Assembly: GCA_943735955.1 (NCBI GenBank)
Contig: OX030968.1
Coordinates: 6,931,662-6,995,661, forward strand
DNA length: 64,000 bases
Direction of reading: 5' to 3'
Source of the DNA: Piscicola geometra
Taxonomy: Eukaryota > Annelida > Clitellata > Hirudinida > Piscicolidae
The position numbers were made by a program, and so were the translations under genes. This document shows positions 32,262 to 44,003 of this stretch, in pieces (the stretch's first letter is position 1; each line of letters opens with the position of its first letter). Below the pieces are notes generated by a model that ran no database searches, was not told where the DNA came from, and saw only the letters and a program-made list of their open reading frames with translations.

Positions 32262-32965
32262 TTCATCAAGCGGGCGTAGATAAGGAGCCAGGAGACCTCT
32301 TTTTCCGCGGCACGACAAAATGACTCCAAAAATTTTTGTTCACAGCCCACGATTTAAGCTGGATGGCTTCAATAGTTGGCTGCTCTGGGTCGATGTATGC
32401 CGAGATTTGTTGTCTGTATGACATTCTTGGTCTTCCAGGACGCTTTCGTTCTTTCATCTAGGACTCGTAGAACAAATAGCGGTGCACAGGCTCATACACG
32501 GGCATGCGAAGACAACGACCAGTAAATGCAAGTTGTCGTTTTCTGATCATTTCGCAGATGCACTCCTGTCCGACTCTTGCGTAGAGAGACTCGTTTGTGA
32601 TGTGGTCACTAGACTATGGAATTCCAAGCATCGTCCGATAACAAGTCCTTGCGAAGACGTCAAGTTTCTTCGATAGTGAGTCTCCATGATTCGCAACCGT
32701 AGAACAAAATTGAGATGCAAGCGGCTTGAAAGATGCGAATCTTGAGATATGTATTCAGCTTGGGTGAGCGAAGAAACTTTTGTAGCTTCGTTAAGGCTGC
32801 CCATGCAAGGCCGATTCCGATTCTAACATCGTGTTCTGTAGACCAACATACGACCCAAGGTAATTGAAGTCTTTCATGATTGCGATGTCCTGATCATCGA
32901 TGAAGAGCTTTACAGCCGGTGGCGAGACAGAAGAATTTGGTTGGTTAAGCCACATCTGTTGGGTC
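32262..32965 (-). pseudogene. LINE ORF2 C-terminal part (RTE/Rex-like group)
   Basis: The minus strand carries the downstream part of a non-LTR reverse transcriptase in several frames: MKDFNYLGS-like (near 32860), IGLAWAALTKLQKFLRSPKL, ISILFYGCESWRLTIEE, then RKRPGRPRMSYRQQISAYID and FWSHFVVPRKKRSPG. The FYGCESW and KRPGRPR motifs mark the thumb and C-terminal region of this LINE group. At least three frame breaks and stops separate the pieces. The endonuclease and catalytic fingers/palm are not present. It is a different family from the LINEs at 14484 and 38219. Confidence 0.8.
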
Positions 32966-32969
32966 ATTT

Positions 32970-33400
32970 CCTTTAATTAATGTATGCTTTACTTAATATA
33001 AACAATGCAAGGTGGAACTCTTAAGCAATATATGCTCTTTGTACCTTTCTGCTATTTCCGGATCGACGAGAACTGCTTGTTGAAAGTTGTAGTGATTTGT
33101 ATAGCTTGGTTTGATGTGTGGCTCAGTGACAATTTTTATTTTAAAAAATAATTGTAAAAAATTGGATAATGATTCAAAAAAACACATCAAATTTTTGTAA
33201 AACAGTGGAATGAAGAAAGAACAGCAATCCAAACACAAAGAAGTGCAGAAAAAGCGGATAAAATCGTACAAGGAATAAAGTGTAAAAGTGCTGAAAAAAC
33301 AAATTATAAATGTATTATATCAAACAAATGATTATACTGTATTATATTATTCAATTACTATTTTTGAATTGTATTAAAAATATTAAAGTCATCAATTAAA
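32970..33400. other. No gene recognised
   Basis: AT-rich DNA between the LINE remnant and hAT-A5; a 92-codon minus-strand frame has no recognisable motif. Confidence 0.4.
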
Positions 33401-33402
33401 AT

Positions 33403-34522
33403 TACAGCTGTGCTTTAATCTACTTTAAATTTCTAAAAACGCGTTAACCAATTAACGATCTTAAAATTTTTAACGCCGTTAAATATTTCACGCATTTTAA
33501 AAAAAATTAACGAGATTAACATTTGTAATGCTTTTAAACTTATCCAAATTAAACTCTTGTTTGCTGTTTTGGTTACATTGTCAGCAAGTGAACACAAACA
33601 CTACTAATTCACAGTCAACAAACGAATGGGAAAAAAAAAATTTCATAAAATTTTTTTTTTTTTTTGAAGACTTGCCACAAAACTTCTAAAGGGTGAAAAA
33701 TTCTTGCAAATTTCAATAGTGTTACTTGCTTATGTCATTCGTTTTAAACACAACATTTTTTCCAAATTAGAGCAGAGAATGAATAATCAGAATATCCAAT
33801 GGTCAACAATTGCCACATCATTAGACTCCCGATTCAACTTTTTTTTTACATTTCAAAAAATAAAAGAGTTAAAAGAGAAAAAGAAATCTCAAAAACTATA
33901 CGTTCTTCACCAAAAAAAGACTACGAAAATATGTAACTTCAGATTCTGAAGATGAAAATACTTCAATGATAATTAAGTCAATCATTAAACGGTATAGGAA
34001 AGTATCTGAAGTAGGCTTTGAGAGTTATCCTCTTGTTTGGTGGCAACAACATGAAGGGATATATCCGACTCTTGCAAAACTGGCAAGAAAGTACTTGTCA
34101 TCTCCTGCAAGTACAATTTCATGTGAACGTATATTCAATTTGTCAGGACACATAGTTAGCAAGAAAAGAATCTCTTTAGATCCAACTAATGTTGAGAAAC
34201 TTGTTTTTTCTAGTAACTGGCTCAAAAGGATGTGTGACAAATGCATTTTTATCCTTTGTTTTTATTCTTTCATATGTGGATTACTTTTTTGATTGAGTAA
34301 CTGGCTTTAAAATGATATATGAAAATTTCATTTTTCATCATTTATGGAATTTTTTCTTCTACGAAATATAGATCACTATTTTTAAAAATTTCAGATAAAA
34401 TTGTTATTACACTTGTATGAATACAATTTTCAATACAATTTTATACTAATGTCAAAAAATCTAAAAACATTGCGTTAAAATACGATTAGCGCAGGAATAA
34501 ATTTTTTAATGGAACAGTTCTA
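33403..34522 (+). mobile_element. hAT-A5, best-preserved A copy
   Basis: Starts TACAGCTGTGCTTTAATC, ends TAATGGAACAGTTCTA. Flanking ATTAAAAT (33395-33402) and ATTAAAAA (34523-34530) agree at 7 of 8. Total 1120 bp with GCGTTAACCAATTAACG-type subterminal repeats. The element is too short for a full hAT transposase and is a deletion derivative. Confidence 0.88.
33750..34292 (+). pseudogene. hAT (ZBED-like) transposase C-terminal region, copy A5
   Basis: Two plus-strand frames. The first has LEQRMNNQNIQWSTIATSLD followed by SRFNFFF, the part of hAT proteins just before the last catalytic Glu region. The second, from about 33966, is open for 108 codons: IIKRYRKVSEVGFESYPLVW, GIYPTLAKLARKYLSSPAST, ISCERIFNLSGHIVSKKRIS and DPTNVEKLVFSSNWLK. 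This is a textbook hAT dimerisation domain (YP-LA-LARKYLS-PAS--SCERIF). N-terminal BED finger and catalytic core are absent. The preserved open frame makes A5 the reference for reading A1 and A2. Confidence 0.88.
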
Positions 34523-34659
34523 ATTAAAAAATATCTGACTTTTTTTATGTCAATATATTTCCAAACAGTATTTTGACTTTGGGCGTGTAGTTTTTTAATA
34601 AAATCTTAAATGACGATTTGTTCTAGTTTTTTACATTTATTTGTTATTATTATTAAATT

Positions 34660-34800
34660 GACAATAACCGAATGGCTTAGAAGCTCGTCCGGGTTTATGC
34701 TACCCTAACAATATTGGTATTTGTGTATTTTTGTATTTTTTGTAACATGGCTTGTATCTGTCAAGCCGTGAAGAATAAAAATAATTTCAAAGAAAACTTT
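34660..34800 (+). mobile_element. SINE (family alpha), diverged copy
   Basis: CCGAATGGCTTAGAAGCTCG, then the 3' body TTGTAACATGGCTTGTATCT and GTCAAGCCGTGAAGAATAAA, which matches the 3' part of the copies at 700 and 24823. The middle is replaced by AT-rich sequence. Confidence 0.6.
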
Positions 34801-35299
34801 GTAAATTTAGTTAACTACCTTAAAATTAAAATTAAATTAACTGCGTTACAATTTGAATAACTACGTTACAATTTGAATAACTGCGTTCAAATTTGATTAA
34901 CTGCGTTAATCTATTAACGCGATGTTTGAAAGTTAACTAAGTTGAAATCAAAACTCTATTTTAATTTTTTTACAAAATAAATTGAATGAAAGTAAGACGT
35001 TGCATCACTGAGAAATCATATTACTAATAATGAAGAATACCGAAATTTAATGGTTCAGAAGTGAAATTATTATTATTATTTCAATTCTGAAGCATTAAAA
35101 TTATAATTAGTTTTAACTAGTTGGAATAAAATTACATTTTAAAATGAACTCGGTTGAAATGGAAATTAAAAAAGTCTGCATATTAATATAATGAATTTAT
35201 GGAGATTAAAATTATTATTTAGAATTTTACTGACCCCTTGTGTTCGATCACTACTCCTCCCCCTCCCGCATTGAATGCACACCTGGAGAAGAATTCACT

Positions 35300-35815
35300 C
35301 AAATGAAAATATATTAAGGATAATAATAAAGATAATAATAATAAAAATAAATAATAACAATAATAATAATATGAATAAAAACACTAATGAGTATGAGAAA
35401 CTTATCAAGTTTAAAATTCTCTTATAACTTATAAAAATGAGAATAATAAAAAAAAATAAAATAAAGATGACAATAATAATAATAAAAATAGGGATAATAA
35501 TAATAATAATAATCAGGATGATGATGATGATATGAATAATAATAATAATAATAATAAAGTAATAATAAAAACTAATAATAATCATAATTATTAATAATAT
35601 TAGTAATTATAATCATAATTATTAATAATATTAGTAATTATAATCATAATTATTAATAATATTAGTAATTATAATCATAATAATCATAATTATCAATATT
35701 ATTAGTAATTATAATCATAATAATCATAATTATTAATAATATTAGTAATTATAATCATAATAATCATAATTATTATCAATAAATAATAATAATCATAATT
35801 TTTATTATTATTATA
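35300..35815. repeat. AAT microsatellite growing into a 32-bp minisatellite
   Basis: (AATA)n/(ATA)n at 35300-35575, then units such as AATCATAATTATTAATAATA plus TTAGTAATTATA repeated about six times to 35780. Confidence 0.88.
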
Positions 35816-35869
35816 CATTTTTGAATGCAACATTTTTTGTTGCTCAATATATAGCGTCAATAATCAACA

Positions 35870-35980
35870 CTTGTCAGACGACCCATCAAGTCAAAAACCA
35901 GGAGTTCATAGATCGACTGGGGGAGCCGCAGAGCTGCGACCAAGAGCCTAATGCGGAAGTCAGATGGAACTCGCTTCATT
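35870..35980 (+). other. GC-richer coding-like scrap, unrecognised
   Basis: Plus-strand frame QVKNQEFIDRLGEPQSCDQE then PNAEVRWNSL has balanced composition but no upstream or downstream partner. It may be transposon-derived. Confidence 0.25.
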
Positions 35981-36303
35981 TTACTAAACTATTTATCAGT
36001 TCTTTTTATACAAAAATTAGTTTACACAGATTTGCATTCATATGCCCTCGTCCCAATAAAATAGGGAACATCCTTTCAATAGTGTCAAATGTAATAATAA
36101 ATGAATAAAAATTAAATGTCCGGACAATCTGGTTTTTTACAATAATCATATTATAGAACTACTAAAAATTAGAATATCAATATAACATAAATATATAGCA
36201 TAACTAACTAGGTAGACCACGAATAAATCTGTTTTTATTCTGTTAATAGAACTCTAACGATAAATAAACCATTTATTTGGTTAGCCAATCCAACATACAG
36301 ATA

Positions 36304-36450
36304 AATATACACTCTGGGTCAAAAAAAACATGCCACTATATATTTGTATATAACTTTGGCAAATGTAAAGCGATTTTTGCTTTTTTTCAATATATGACTC
36401 ATAAATTAATAAAGAACAAGATTTAAGAAACATTTGTTTTGACCCTTTCA
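36304..36450 (+). repeat. Tc1/mariner-like terminal region (family M)
   Basis: ACACTCTGGGTCAAAAAAAA then TATAACTTTGGCAAATGTAA, as in the block at 48424-48570. No matching opposite end was found. Confidence 0.5.
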
Positions 36451-36469
36451 ATATACAATACAATACAAT

Positions 36470-36535
36470 ACAACGACGAGTATTATTAACGTGGCGTAAA
36501 CGCGGACGGGCTTCAAGACCACTCGGTTATAAAAA
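36470..36535 (-). mobile_element. SINE (family beta), 3' end fragment
   Basis: CGACGAGTATTATTAACGTG, GCGTAAACGCGGACGGGCTT and CAAGACCACT match the 3' end of the beta SINE at 16940-17000. Confidence 0.6.
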
Positions 36536-36649
36536 ATTTGATAATAATATTAATAATGATAGATGAATAAATGGAAAGTATAAGAAAAGTAAATTATTGA
36601 AATTTAACAAGATAATCATTTCTGTATATATAGACATATATATACATAC

Positions 36650-37918
36650 CAGTGTTGTTTCAGTTAACTGTAACTTTAACTGAAATGGTAATTAACTGAA
36701 AAATATGATTCAGTTAACTGTAACTTTAACTGTAACTGTAATTCAATGCATAACTGTAACAGAAATAGAAAGTGAGAAACAAGAATACTAACTGAATAGT
36801 AACTAAAAAATATCTACTTAAAAAATGGGAAGCGCTACAAGATAAAAAATTGGTGGATGCACGTTATTGAGCAATAATATGATTCATTTATTATATTTCT
36901 CGAGTCCAATTATATTAATTTAGTGTTTTGCATAGTTACTTTTTTTTTGACCAGTTGAATTAATCAAATTTTTATGAAATGTTTAAGGTTAATACCGGCA
37001 GAAAACAAGAAAATGCCGTATGGGCCTATTTTATTCACGAAGCTTCATGCGACAAAAGTGAATGTCAGGTTTCAGAAGAGGATGATAATGATAAGAAGAA
37101 AGTTACCCAGCAACACACTGTAGTTGATAATTACTTACGTATTTACATTTTAAAATTTTATTTCCCAAGTTATGAGCATAATTTATAAGCCATTTAAATA
37201 ATTTCAATTAAACAGTCGTATATACATTCAATTTCTATCATTTTGGTTCAGAGAGATTTCTTTAATAAAAAGAATATAAGAACAATGTAGAAGATCGAAT
37301 TCGTAAAGATGTTTAAACTGGACAACGCGTTGTCATTAGCATGAATTGCTGGACTAAGAAGGGTCTTACACTTTCATGTCTCGGGATCTCAGCATCCTTT
37401 TATAATCCATCAATGCGTCGTGCAATTCAGGTCCTGCTAAATGTTCATTCTGTGTCTCACCCCCATACAAGAGGAATGTTAGCACTTAAATTATTGAGTA
37501 CCCTAGATTATTAGCTTCTTTTGCGCAAGACATTGTTTCAGCTCCCGCTTCACAAGCGTATGTGGAAAGGGTGTTTTAAGTGTGCGGAGACCTAATTGCA
37601 GGGGAAAAAATCGCCTCTGCAAAAATCTGGAATTGAAGACATTTGTGAAAATGAACAGCGTATATTATGAATAATATATTTATATATCTTTTAAATAATT
37701 TGACTTTTAAACATTAATTTGGGCTGTATTATAAATAAAAATTTATTTTTTCTTCATTTTGATTAACTGTAACTGTAACTAACAAAAATAGCTGAAACTG
37801 AAATAGTAACTGAAAAATTAAAATTTGCATAACTGTAACTTGAATAGTAACTGAAAATTAAATTTTTCATAACTGTAACTTGAACTTGAACTGAAAAATC
37901 CGAACTGGAAAATCCCTG
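36650..37918 (+). mobile_element. hAT-L, complete dead copy
   Basis: Starts CAGTGTTGTTTCAGTTAACTG-like and ends CAGTT-inverse ...GGAAAATCCCTG. Perfect 8-bp duplications ATACATAC flank it (36642-36649 and 37919-37926). Subterminal zones carry many TAACTGTAACT units on both sides. It encodes the BED finger and dimerisation parts of a transposase. Confidence 0.9.
36979..37668 (+). pseudogene. hAT-L transposase (BED finger + dimerisation domain)
   Basis: The N-terminal frame reads MFKVNTGRKQENAVWAYFIH then CDKSEC, the start of a BED zinc finger (aromatic VWxYF and first Cys pair); the His/His half is missing. A deletion leads to CWTKKGLTLSCLGISASFYN, MRRAIQVLLNVHSVSHPHT, the block linking the catalytic core. 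The end reads RLLASFAQDIVSAPASQAYV then ERVF, a stop, CGDLIAGEKNRL and LELKTFVKMN: a ZBED1/4-type dimerisation domain. Frame changes occur before the last block. Length is roughly a third of an intact hAT protein. Confidence 0.82.
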
Positions 37919-38218
37919 ATACATACATATTCATATATATACACACATATATATACATATACATATATATATATTCTTCTTTTTTTTAATAAACAAAATA
38001 ATTTTTTATTTATTTTTATTTTTTAAAGATTGAAACTGAAATGATAATAACACTACATTCAAGAAAAAAAGTAAATATCTATATTATATTATTATTATTT
38101 TTATTTATTATTATTATTTATTTTACAATTATTATTGACCATTAGTATAAATATAAAAAAAGAATGAAATTGGGAAGCAAGAAATTGATTAATGAAAAAT
38201 GAACAGTATATTTGTAAG

Positions 38219-39137
38219 TTATTTTGATCGGTCGAACAAGTACGTTTTCAGGGAACGGCTGAATGTCGCGGTCGAGCTCGGAGATTTGAGTCTATTGGGA
38301 AGACTATTCCAAAGAGTCGGCGCTGCAACAAAAAAAGCTTCTTGCACCTGCATACTTGAGTTTGTAGCTCTGTGGAACTACATCTCTTGACCTAGCAGAC
38401 CTGAGTCTTTCCCTCTGGGGAAGACTTGCTCTCATGACATTACTACTCGACAAATAATCTGGGCACTCATTAGACAGACACTTGTGCATTAACAAGATGT
38501 TTTTGTATTCAATTCTGTTTTCAACACCAAGCCAGTGAAGCTCCTTGAGAACAGGGCTGATGTGATCATACTTTCTAGCACCTGTTATGAGCCTAGCTGT
38601 GGTGTTGATTATAGACTGAATTTTCTGCAGCTGCTTCATTGGCAACCCAGTAAGAATGATATTGCCATAGTCAATTCGACTGAGAACCAAAGCAGAAGCT
38701 AATGTTCTCAGTGAGTCCTTGGTCAATAACCATCTTATGGATCGTATTTGGCGTAAAGAAGCAAAGCAGGTTTGAGTCATCTTGTTGATGTGTGTCGTCA
38801 TGGTGAGGTCTTTGTCGAAATAGACTCCTAGGTTTCTGACACTTTCGGAAGGAATTATCTCGTTCTGACAAATGCGAACTGGATCTTTGGGAGTGTGAAC
38901 AGAGTTTTGACGGGATGAGAGCCAGATAACTTCAGTTTTGCTGGAGTTAAGTTTCAGTTGATTGGCACTCATCCAAGCAGCAATTTCATCAATGCATGAT
39001 GATACCCTTTCTTGCAGGTCAGCCTGATGATCTTTAATGCAATGACCGTAAATCTGGGTGTCATCAGCATACTGATGAAAGGCGAGCTCATGTCTAGCTG
39101 CTATTCTTTCCAAATCTCCAGTGTACAAAGAGAACAG
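38219..39137 (-). pseudogene. LINE reverse transcriptase, C-terminal 300 residues (CR1/L2-like)
   Basis: A long minus-strand frame starting within the palm: LFSLYTGDLERIAARHELAF then HQYADDTQIYGHC, with the catalytic YADD box. Next come WMSANQLKLNSSKTEVIWLS, RNLGVYFDKDLTM, and the thumb (RQIRSIRWLLTKDSLRTLAS, YGNIILTGLP). The C-terminus runs LKELHWLGVENRIEYKNILL, PQRERLRSARSRDV. One extra T in a T7 run near 38330 shifts the frame; in the shifted frame the end is normal: TLWNSLPNRLKS and SRSLKTYLFDRSK before TAA (38219-38221). The 5' part, with endonuclease and fingers, is absent, as in ordinary 5'-truncated LINE insertions. It is a relatively young copy. Confidence 0.88.
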
Positions 39138-39394
39138 TATTCATTTATCTTGTGAAACTGAAACAAAGATTAAAATATCGAAAAACGTCAAACATTTATG
39201 TCATACAATGTATACATTTATCTTGTGAAACTGAAACGAAGATAAAAATATCGAAAAATGTCATGTAAAAAACATGGAAAAAAAGTAATAACAAATGTCA
39301 CAAAAATGTTAAAGAAATTGAAACTTTAAAAAAAAAATGTCTAACATTTTTATGTGTTTTACATTACAGTTTTCGCTATTTTCCCACTTTTTGT

Positions 39395-39560
39395 ACTCTC
39401 AGTAGGTGAAGATAATGCATATTAAAGGAATCTAAAGAAATTTTATAACATATTGTTTTCGATTCATTTCTGAGTCAAATAGTATAAAAATTTACAATTT
39501 GGTTAAAATTTGCCAAAGTTATAAACAAATATTCAATGGAACATTTTTTGGGCCCACAGT
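39395..39560 (-). repeat. Tc1/mariner-like terminal region (family M)
   Basis: Minus strand: ACTGTGGGCCCAAAAAATGT, then TTTATAACTTTGGCAAATTT. It abuts the 3' end of hAT-K sequence. Confidence 0.5.
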
Positions 39561-40680
39561 CTACCCTCTCCCCACAGCTCGCTAACTAGTTTTCAAAAAG
39601 ACCCCTTTGAATGTCTGACTGCGGGCAAATTCTTCTTCTAGTCTTTTAAAATCTAGACTGTCAAGTATATCCTGATGTGCATGAAAAACAGCCAGTGAAT
39701 TCAAGTGAGGCTGTGTCATAGTTGCACGCAATCAAGTTTTATGACGCGCAAATAAATAAATGACCTCTCTTAAGGAAACAAATGTCTGACTTCGGAATCA
39801 TGGCTTGCATTATTTTTGGCGCTTGTGCTTAAGTTCTGTATTTATTCTGGTCTTTAAACATAGCTAACTGTGAACAAAGACTAGTTGCATTTAACTCACG
39901 ATACTGCTTGTAAATATCATGGTTCACTTCACCAGTTAGCAACATTGTCTCTAGCTGCAAGTATGAACGCAAACCAGAAGAATCTCCATTGAACCTTTCT
40001 GTGAGTTGCATGATTGCAATGTCTATGACAGCCTAATATGCAGCTCGATAATGTTCCTCTGGTGTTGTTGCTATATAAGCTGGGCCCAGCCGACAATACT
40101 TTTGTGGCGGCTTTCGCACCCGAAGTACAGCAATCGGCTCGAGATCAAATGCCAAAGCCATACTGTTGACATCTTTGAAAATGGCGTTAAACTGTTCATA
40201 TGATCGTAGGCGACGCAATTTTTTTTTGACTGCAACGACTTTTTTAACTGTTCACAAAAGTTGAAGCACCAAAACAAATACTTTGAGGGCTAGTGCAGTA
40301 GTGCCCTGTTAAAAAAAAAGCCTCGAGTCTTTACAGCTGTTTCATCAGCAGTACCAATGGAAGCGAATGATTCCAAGCTTACAAGTACCACTTCAAAATG
40401 TTCAAGACACTGCAGATACTCTGATCAGTCATCTTGTAGGACAAAGAAGTTTTATACTATACTTTTCATTCAGTGGCTCATGAGGCAAATTATAAGAGAC
40501 ACTAAAGCATCACTAAACTGCTTCTTGAACTTCCTTGAACGATTGTACAAGGCACCCAACTCTTGGACAAACTGAAGTGAGTTGCTCACAAAGGGATTTG
40601 CGGCAGCTGTGTGCTGGGCAACAAGATTTGCACAGTGTGCAGAAAAGTGAAAAAAACAACGCAAGTGGCTGCTGACTGCT

Positions 40681-41019
40681 GATAATAATAATAATGACGA
40701 GCATTATTATAGTGGCGTATAACCCGAACCAAAATAATATTAACATGTCACACATTCTGAGAAGAAATAGTGCACCACTAGACCTTAACTACACTCTTAA
40801 ATCTTTAAACTTTTCACATGTAAATTTTTCCAGCCATGACAAGTATATAAAAAATAACGCAGATAGACAAAATAACTCTCGAGCATTTAGGCCACTAAGG
40901 CTGCATATTTTCATTTTCGCCTTTGGGTTACTAGGGCATTGGTTGCACTTGAACTTAGGACCTTTTATTATTGGTCAAGCCGAGAGTCGTTGTGGACTCA
41001 GCTACCCGTTCAGCCTGAC
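40681..41019 (-). mobile_element. SINE (family beta) interrupted by a hAT-N scrap
   Basis: The 3' tail (ATT)n and GGCGTATAACCCGAACC lie at 40681-40732, the rest (GGCCACTAAGGCTGCATATT to CAGCTACCCGTTCAGCC) at 40893-41019. The tRNA-like head (GGGTAGCTGAGTCC, B-box-like AAGTTCAAGTGCAACC) is intact. It splits the hAT-K pseudogene. Confidence 0.82.
40733..40892. mobile_element. 160-bp hAT-N fragment inside the SINE
   Basis: Reverse complement of 42783-42930 in hAT-N1 (shared CACACATTCTGAGAAGAAAT and CCAGCCATGACA). It replaces about a dozen SINE bases and has no transposon ends. Confidence 0.8.
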
Positions 41020-41128
41020 AACCGTTATATCGGTCGCTCATTTTAGCAGCGTCATCATTAGTCTGAGCTCTAAGGTTTTCTGGTGGGCTGAATAAACCAA
41101 TAAACATTTAAAGCTTCATCAACAGAAC

Positions 41129-43082
41129 CAGGGGCGCAACCAGCCAAAAATGCTTGGGGGGGGCTCAATTTAGTATAAAAAAACTATTTTTTACTGCAAC
41201 TGTTGCGTTTGGCAACATCAATTTTAATATTTTCTTGTTGTTTTATTACCGAGTTTTTTTCAAAAAATTTGTACAAAAACTTTTAAATTTTAATTTCTTA
41301 AATTAAATTAAAATTTTTTTCATTCTATTATTTATAATCTCTTATTTCATGTTCACATTTAAAATTTCTCAAAACAATCTTTCCTCGCTTAGATAATTTT
41401 TCAATTTTTTCGTTCAATTTTAGTATTTTTATACAAATTTAGTTTTTATTTCAGGGTGAAAAAATAGTTATTACTTGAATTACTTTTTTTATATTCATAA
41501 CTTGTAAAACGTTTTCAATGCTTTTAAAAATCAATGGTGCGTTTTCGCAACTTTGACGTAATATGATTTCATATGATTTTTAATAAGCCTAGTCATTCAT
41601 TACAATAGTTATTATAAAAATAATAAAATTAATATTTCAATGTTAATATATTATGAAGTTTGTGAAATTATAATTATAAGTTTAATTTTGTAGATGAATG
41701 TTGATTATTAAATTTCAAAAAAAATTCCAAATACAAATGCTTCACACTTGAAGCTTTTTTATCCTTTCATAGGTTGATTATAAAATTAAAATAAAGATAA
41801 CATTCGTCGTCAATGTCGTCTTTGAAACAGCACGACAGTTTATGAGTGCTGTTGTAAATAATTTTCTTTGTTGTAATTAAAATAATAATAATTATTATTA
41901 TAACTAATAAAATAATTATAAGTCATAATTTTATCGAACTATTTGCAATTAAAATTTATTTCTGTTTTAATAAAGGTGGTTTGAATCTATTTATTTATGA
42001 ATTCTTACTGCACATAATTATGTCACACTTCCCGCTCACGTTGCGTTTTTGCAGCATTTTGCCCCATTAAAACTTATGAAATAATTGATTTCAATTTTGC
42101 TTGAGTTGTTATTATAACCATATTATAACAAGTCTAGATGTAAAATTCATGTTAACTTTTTTTTCGGGTAGCAGCGGTAAATAGGCTAAATAAAAACTAC
42201 CAATTATAATTGATAATGAATTTAGATAGTTTATTAATGATACAAAAAAACAAAAACTAACTTGCATAGTATTTTTAGAGTTGCGTAATCATTTTTTAAA
42301 CTAAGGTAAAAAGTAAAAAAATAAGTTTGATAATTAAGTCTATAATTTTTGTTAAAATATTTAGTTTCAACTAAATTTTGATGTGTTCTCAGATACAAAA
42401 TAATTTTTCGATCAGTTTGTGAAACTCTTTTCACCCTTTCATTTACTGGAAGAAGTGCAGTAGCAGTTTTGGTAGCAGATATTCTCAAACAAGCTTGGCA
42501 AACGACGAGCAGATACAGTCGTCCTAAAATGAATTTTAATAAGGCGAAGTTTAAAAAATGCTCTTTCTGCATCTTATGAAGGAACTGGCAGAGTCATAGC
42601 AACATCGAGCATATAGTGCAACTTGGGCTGAAGGCTTGTGGCTCAAAAGAGTTCTTGTAGTTTCGATGCATGAAATTAGATCAGACTGATCCGCACGTAA
42701 ACTTGATGTGTTGATGTGATTTTGAGCTGCCTTTGCACAGTTTCAGCATCCTTTCCATGAAGGTTGGATAATTCTAAATGCTCGAGAGTTATTTTATCTA
42801 TCTGCGTTATTATATATATACTGTGTCATGGCTGGAAAAATTTACATATGAAAAGTGTAAAGATTTAGGAGTGTAGTTAAGGTCTAGTGGTGCACTATTT
42901 CTTCTCAGAATGTGTGACATGTTAGTATTATTTTGGTGGGAGCTCTATGTTCTGTGTTGATATATAAAGTTTTTTGTGAGATAAAGACTCGATGGCCATC
43001 CAGAGAAAGTATCATTGTCCTATGGCATATTGAAAAATTCATTACCCCCCCCCCCCAGCCCCCTCCTCTGGTTGCGCCACTG
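41129..43082 (-). mobile_element. hAT-N1
   Basis: Ends CAGGGGCGCAACCAG and (reverse complement) CAGTGGCGCAACCAG, 14 of 15 identical. Perfect 8-bp duplications AACAGAAC flank it (41121-41128 and 43083-43090). Poly-G/poly-C runs lie just inside both ends. It is inserted in hAT-K. The left half (41200-42230) is AT-rich noncoding. Confidence 0.93.
42440..42580 (-). pseudogene. hAT-N transposase scrap
   Basis: The minus strand reads AFFKLRLIKIHFRTTVSARR then LPSLFENICYQ, a piece of the dimerisation region of DUF4371-type hAT proteins (SFSKLKLIK-like block). Only about 45 residues remain. The second copy N2 keeps the same piece, more damaged, near 45330-45460. Confidence 0.6.
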
Positions 43083-43309
43083 AACAGAACGAATGCATTT
43101 CGATTTCTGCTCTAACCCATTGCAGTCTTGGGTGCTGTCAACCACAACACCAAACTGGCATAAATCGGATAAACAGTGCCCACTATGTTTTTAACGATAG
43201 AATCAACTGAAAGCATCAGCATTTCATTTTGTCAGTTTGATTTAACCACAACTTTAGTTAATGTTTGAAGCCTTTTGAACTTCAATAACTTTAGTTCATC
43301 TCATAAATT

Positions 43310-44000
43310 CAAAGGGTCGATATTAAGGTGGACCTCAGAACCCCCATATAAACATGCCCATGCAAAATAAGTAACACAGAACGAATGATTCTTTTACACA
43401 AATGTAAATCTATCTGTTTGCAAAAAATGAACCGATATTTTCTGAAAAGCATTCTGAATGTCTGCTTGCAAAAATTAAAAATGCAGAAATTTATTTTTTT
43501 AAAAATATAATTCATTAATTTAAATCCATAAATATAAAAAGAAGAGTAGGTGGAGAAGTATTTGAGTATGCAAAGAATAGCTTTGCCTCAGATAGCTATC
43601 ACTATGATTACGCCTACCCAAAGTATATTACTGAACAAAAATTATGTTTCATGCTATGGTTGACAATTATGTTTGTATTAAAATGAGAGTTGAGAAATTA
43701 TTGTATTTGTAAAACTGAGAGTGGTCCATGTTAAGATGGACCCCAAGAACCCCCTAGCATCGCTGCCCATACATACTCACAATGTATTCCTGTATTAGCA
43801 TTTTTATGCTATAGTTGACAATTAGGCTCGTATCAAAATGAGAGTTGAGAAATGTTTATTTTTAAAAGAGTGAGGGGGTCCTTATAAAAGTGGACCCCAG
43901 GACCCCCTTCAGGATTCTCGTCTTCGCCATAGAGATAAAAAGAAAAGTAGGTGAAGGAGTATTTTATTAAACAAAGAAATTTTTAGACAGCTATCACTAT
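43310..44000. repeat. J-family repeats, inverted duplicate of 46880-47400
   Basis: Repeated landmarks are GGTCGATATTAAGGTGGACC, CATACATACTCACAATGTAT, CTAGCATCGCTGCCCATACA and AGACAGCTATCACTATAAC. Each unit resembles J1 (4625-5055), including the G/C-rich ends. Together with the K segment 43085-43270 the block forms the left arm of a large inverted duplication. Confidence 0.7.
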
Positions 44001-44003
44001 AAC

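Larger units (their letters stand above)
39575..43270 (-). pseudogene. hAT-K transposase (ZMYM1-like, DUF4371 type), interrupted
   Basis: Minus-strand pieces, in protein order: QNEMLMLSVDSIVKNIV and DCNG-like (43083-43265), then across hAT-N1 the block ENLRAQTNDDAAKMSDRYNG (around 41040-41090), then across a SINE FFHFSAHCANLVAQHTAAAN and FVQELGALYNRSRKFKKQF (40500-40680), YEQFNAIFKDVNSMALAFDL, VRKPPQKYCRLGPAY, EEHYRAAY, IAIMQLTERFNGDSSGLRSY (39950-40200), KQYRELN, and TQPHLNSLAVFHAHQDILDS-like codons to 39600. This order matches DUF4371/hAT proteins of the zinc-finger MYM type 1 kind. Stops and shifts are present throughout. K1 at 47454 is a shorter copy. Confidence 0.82.
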
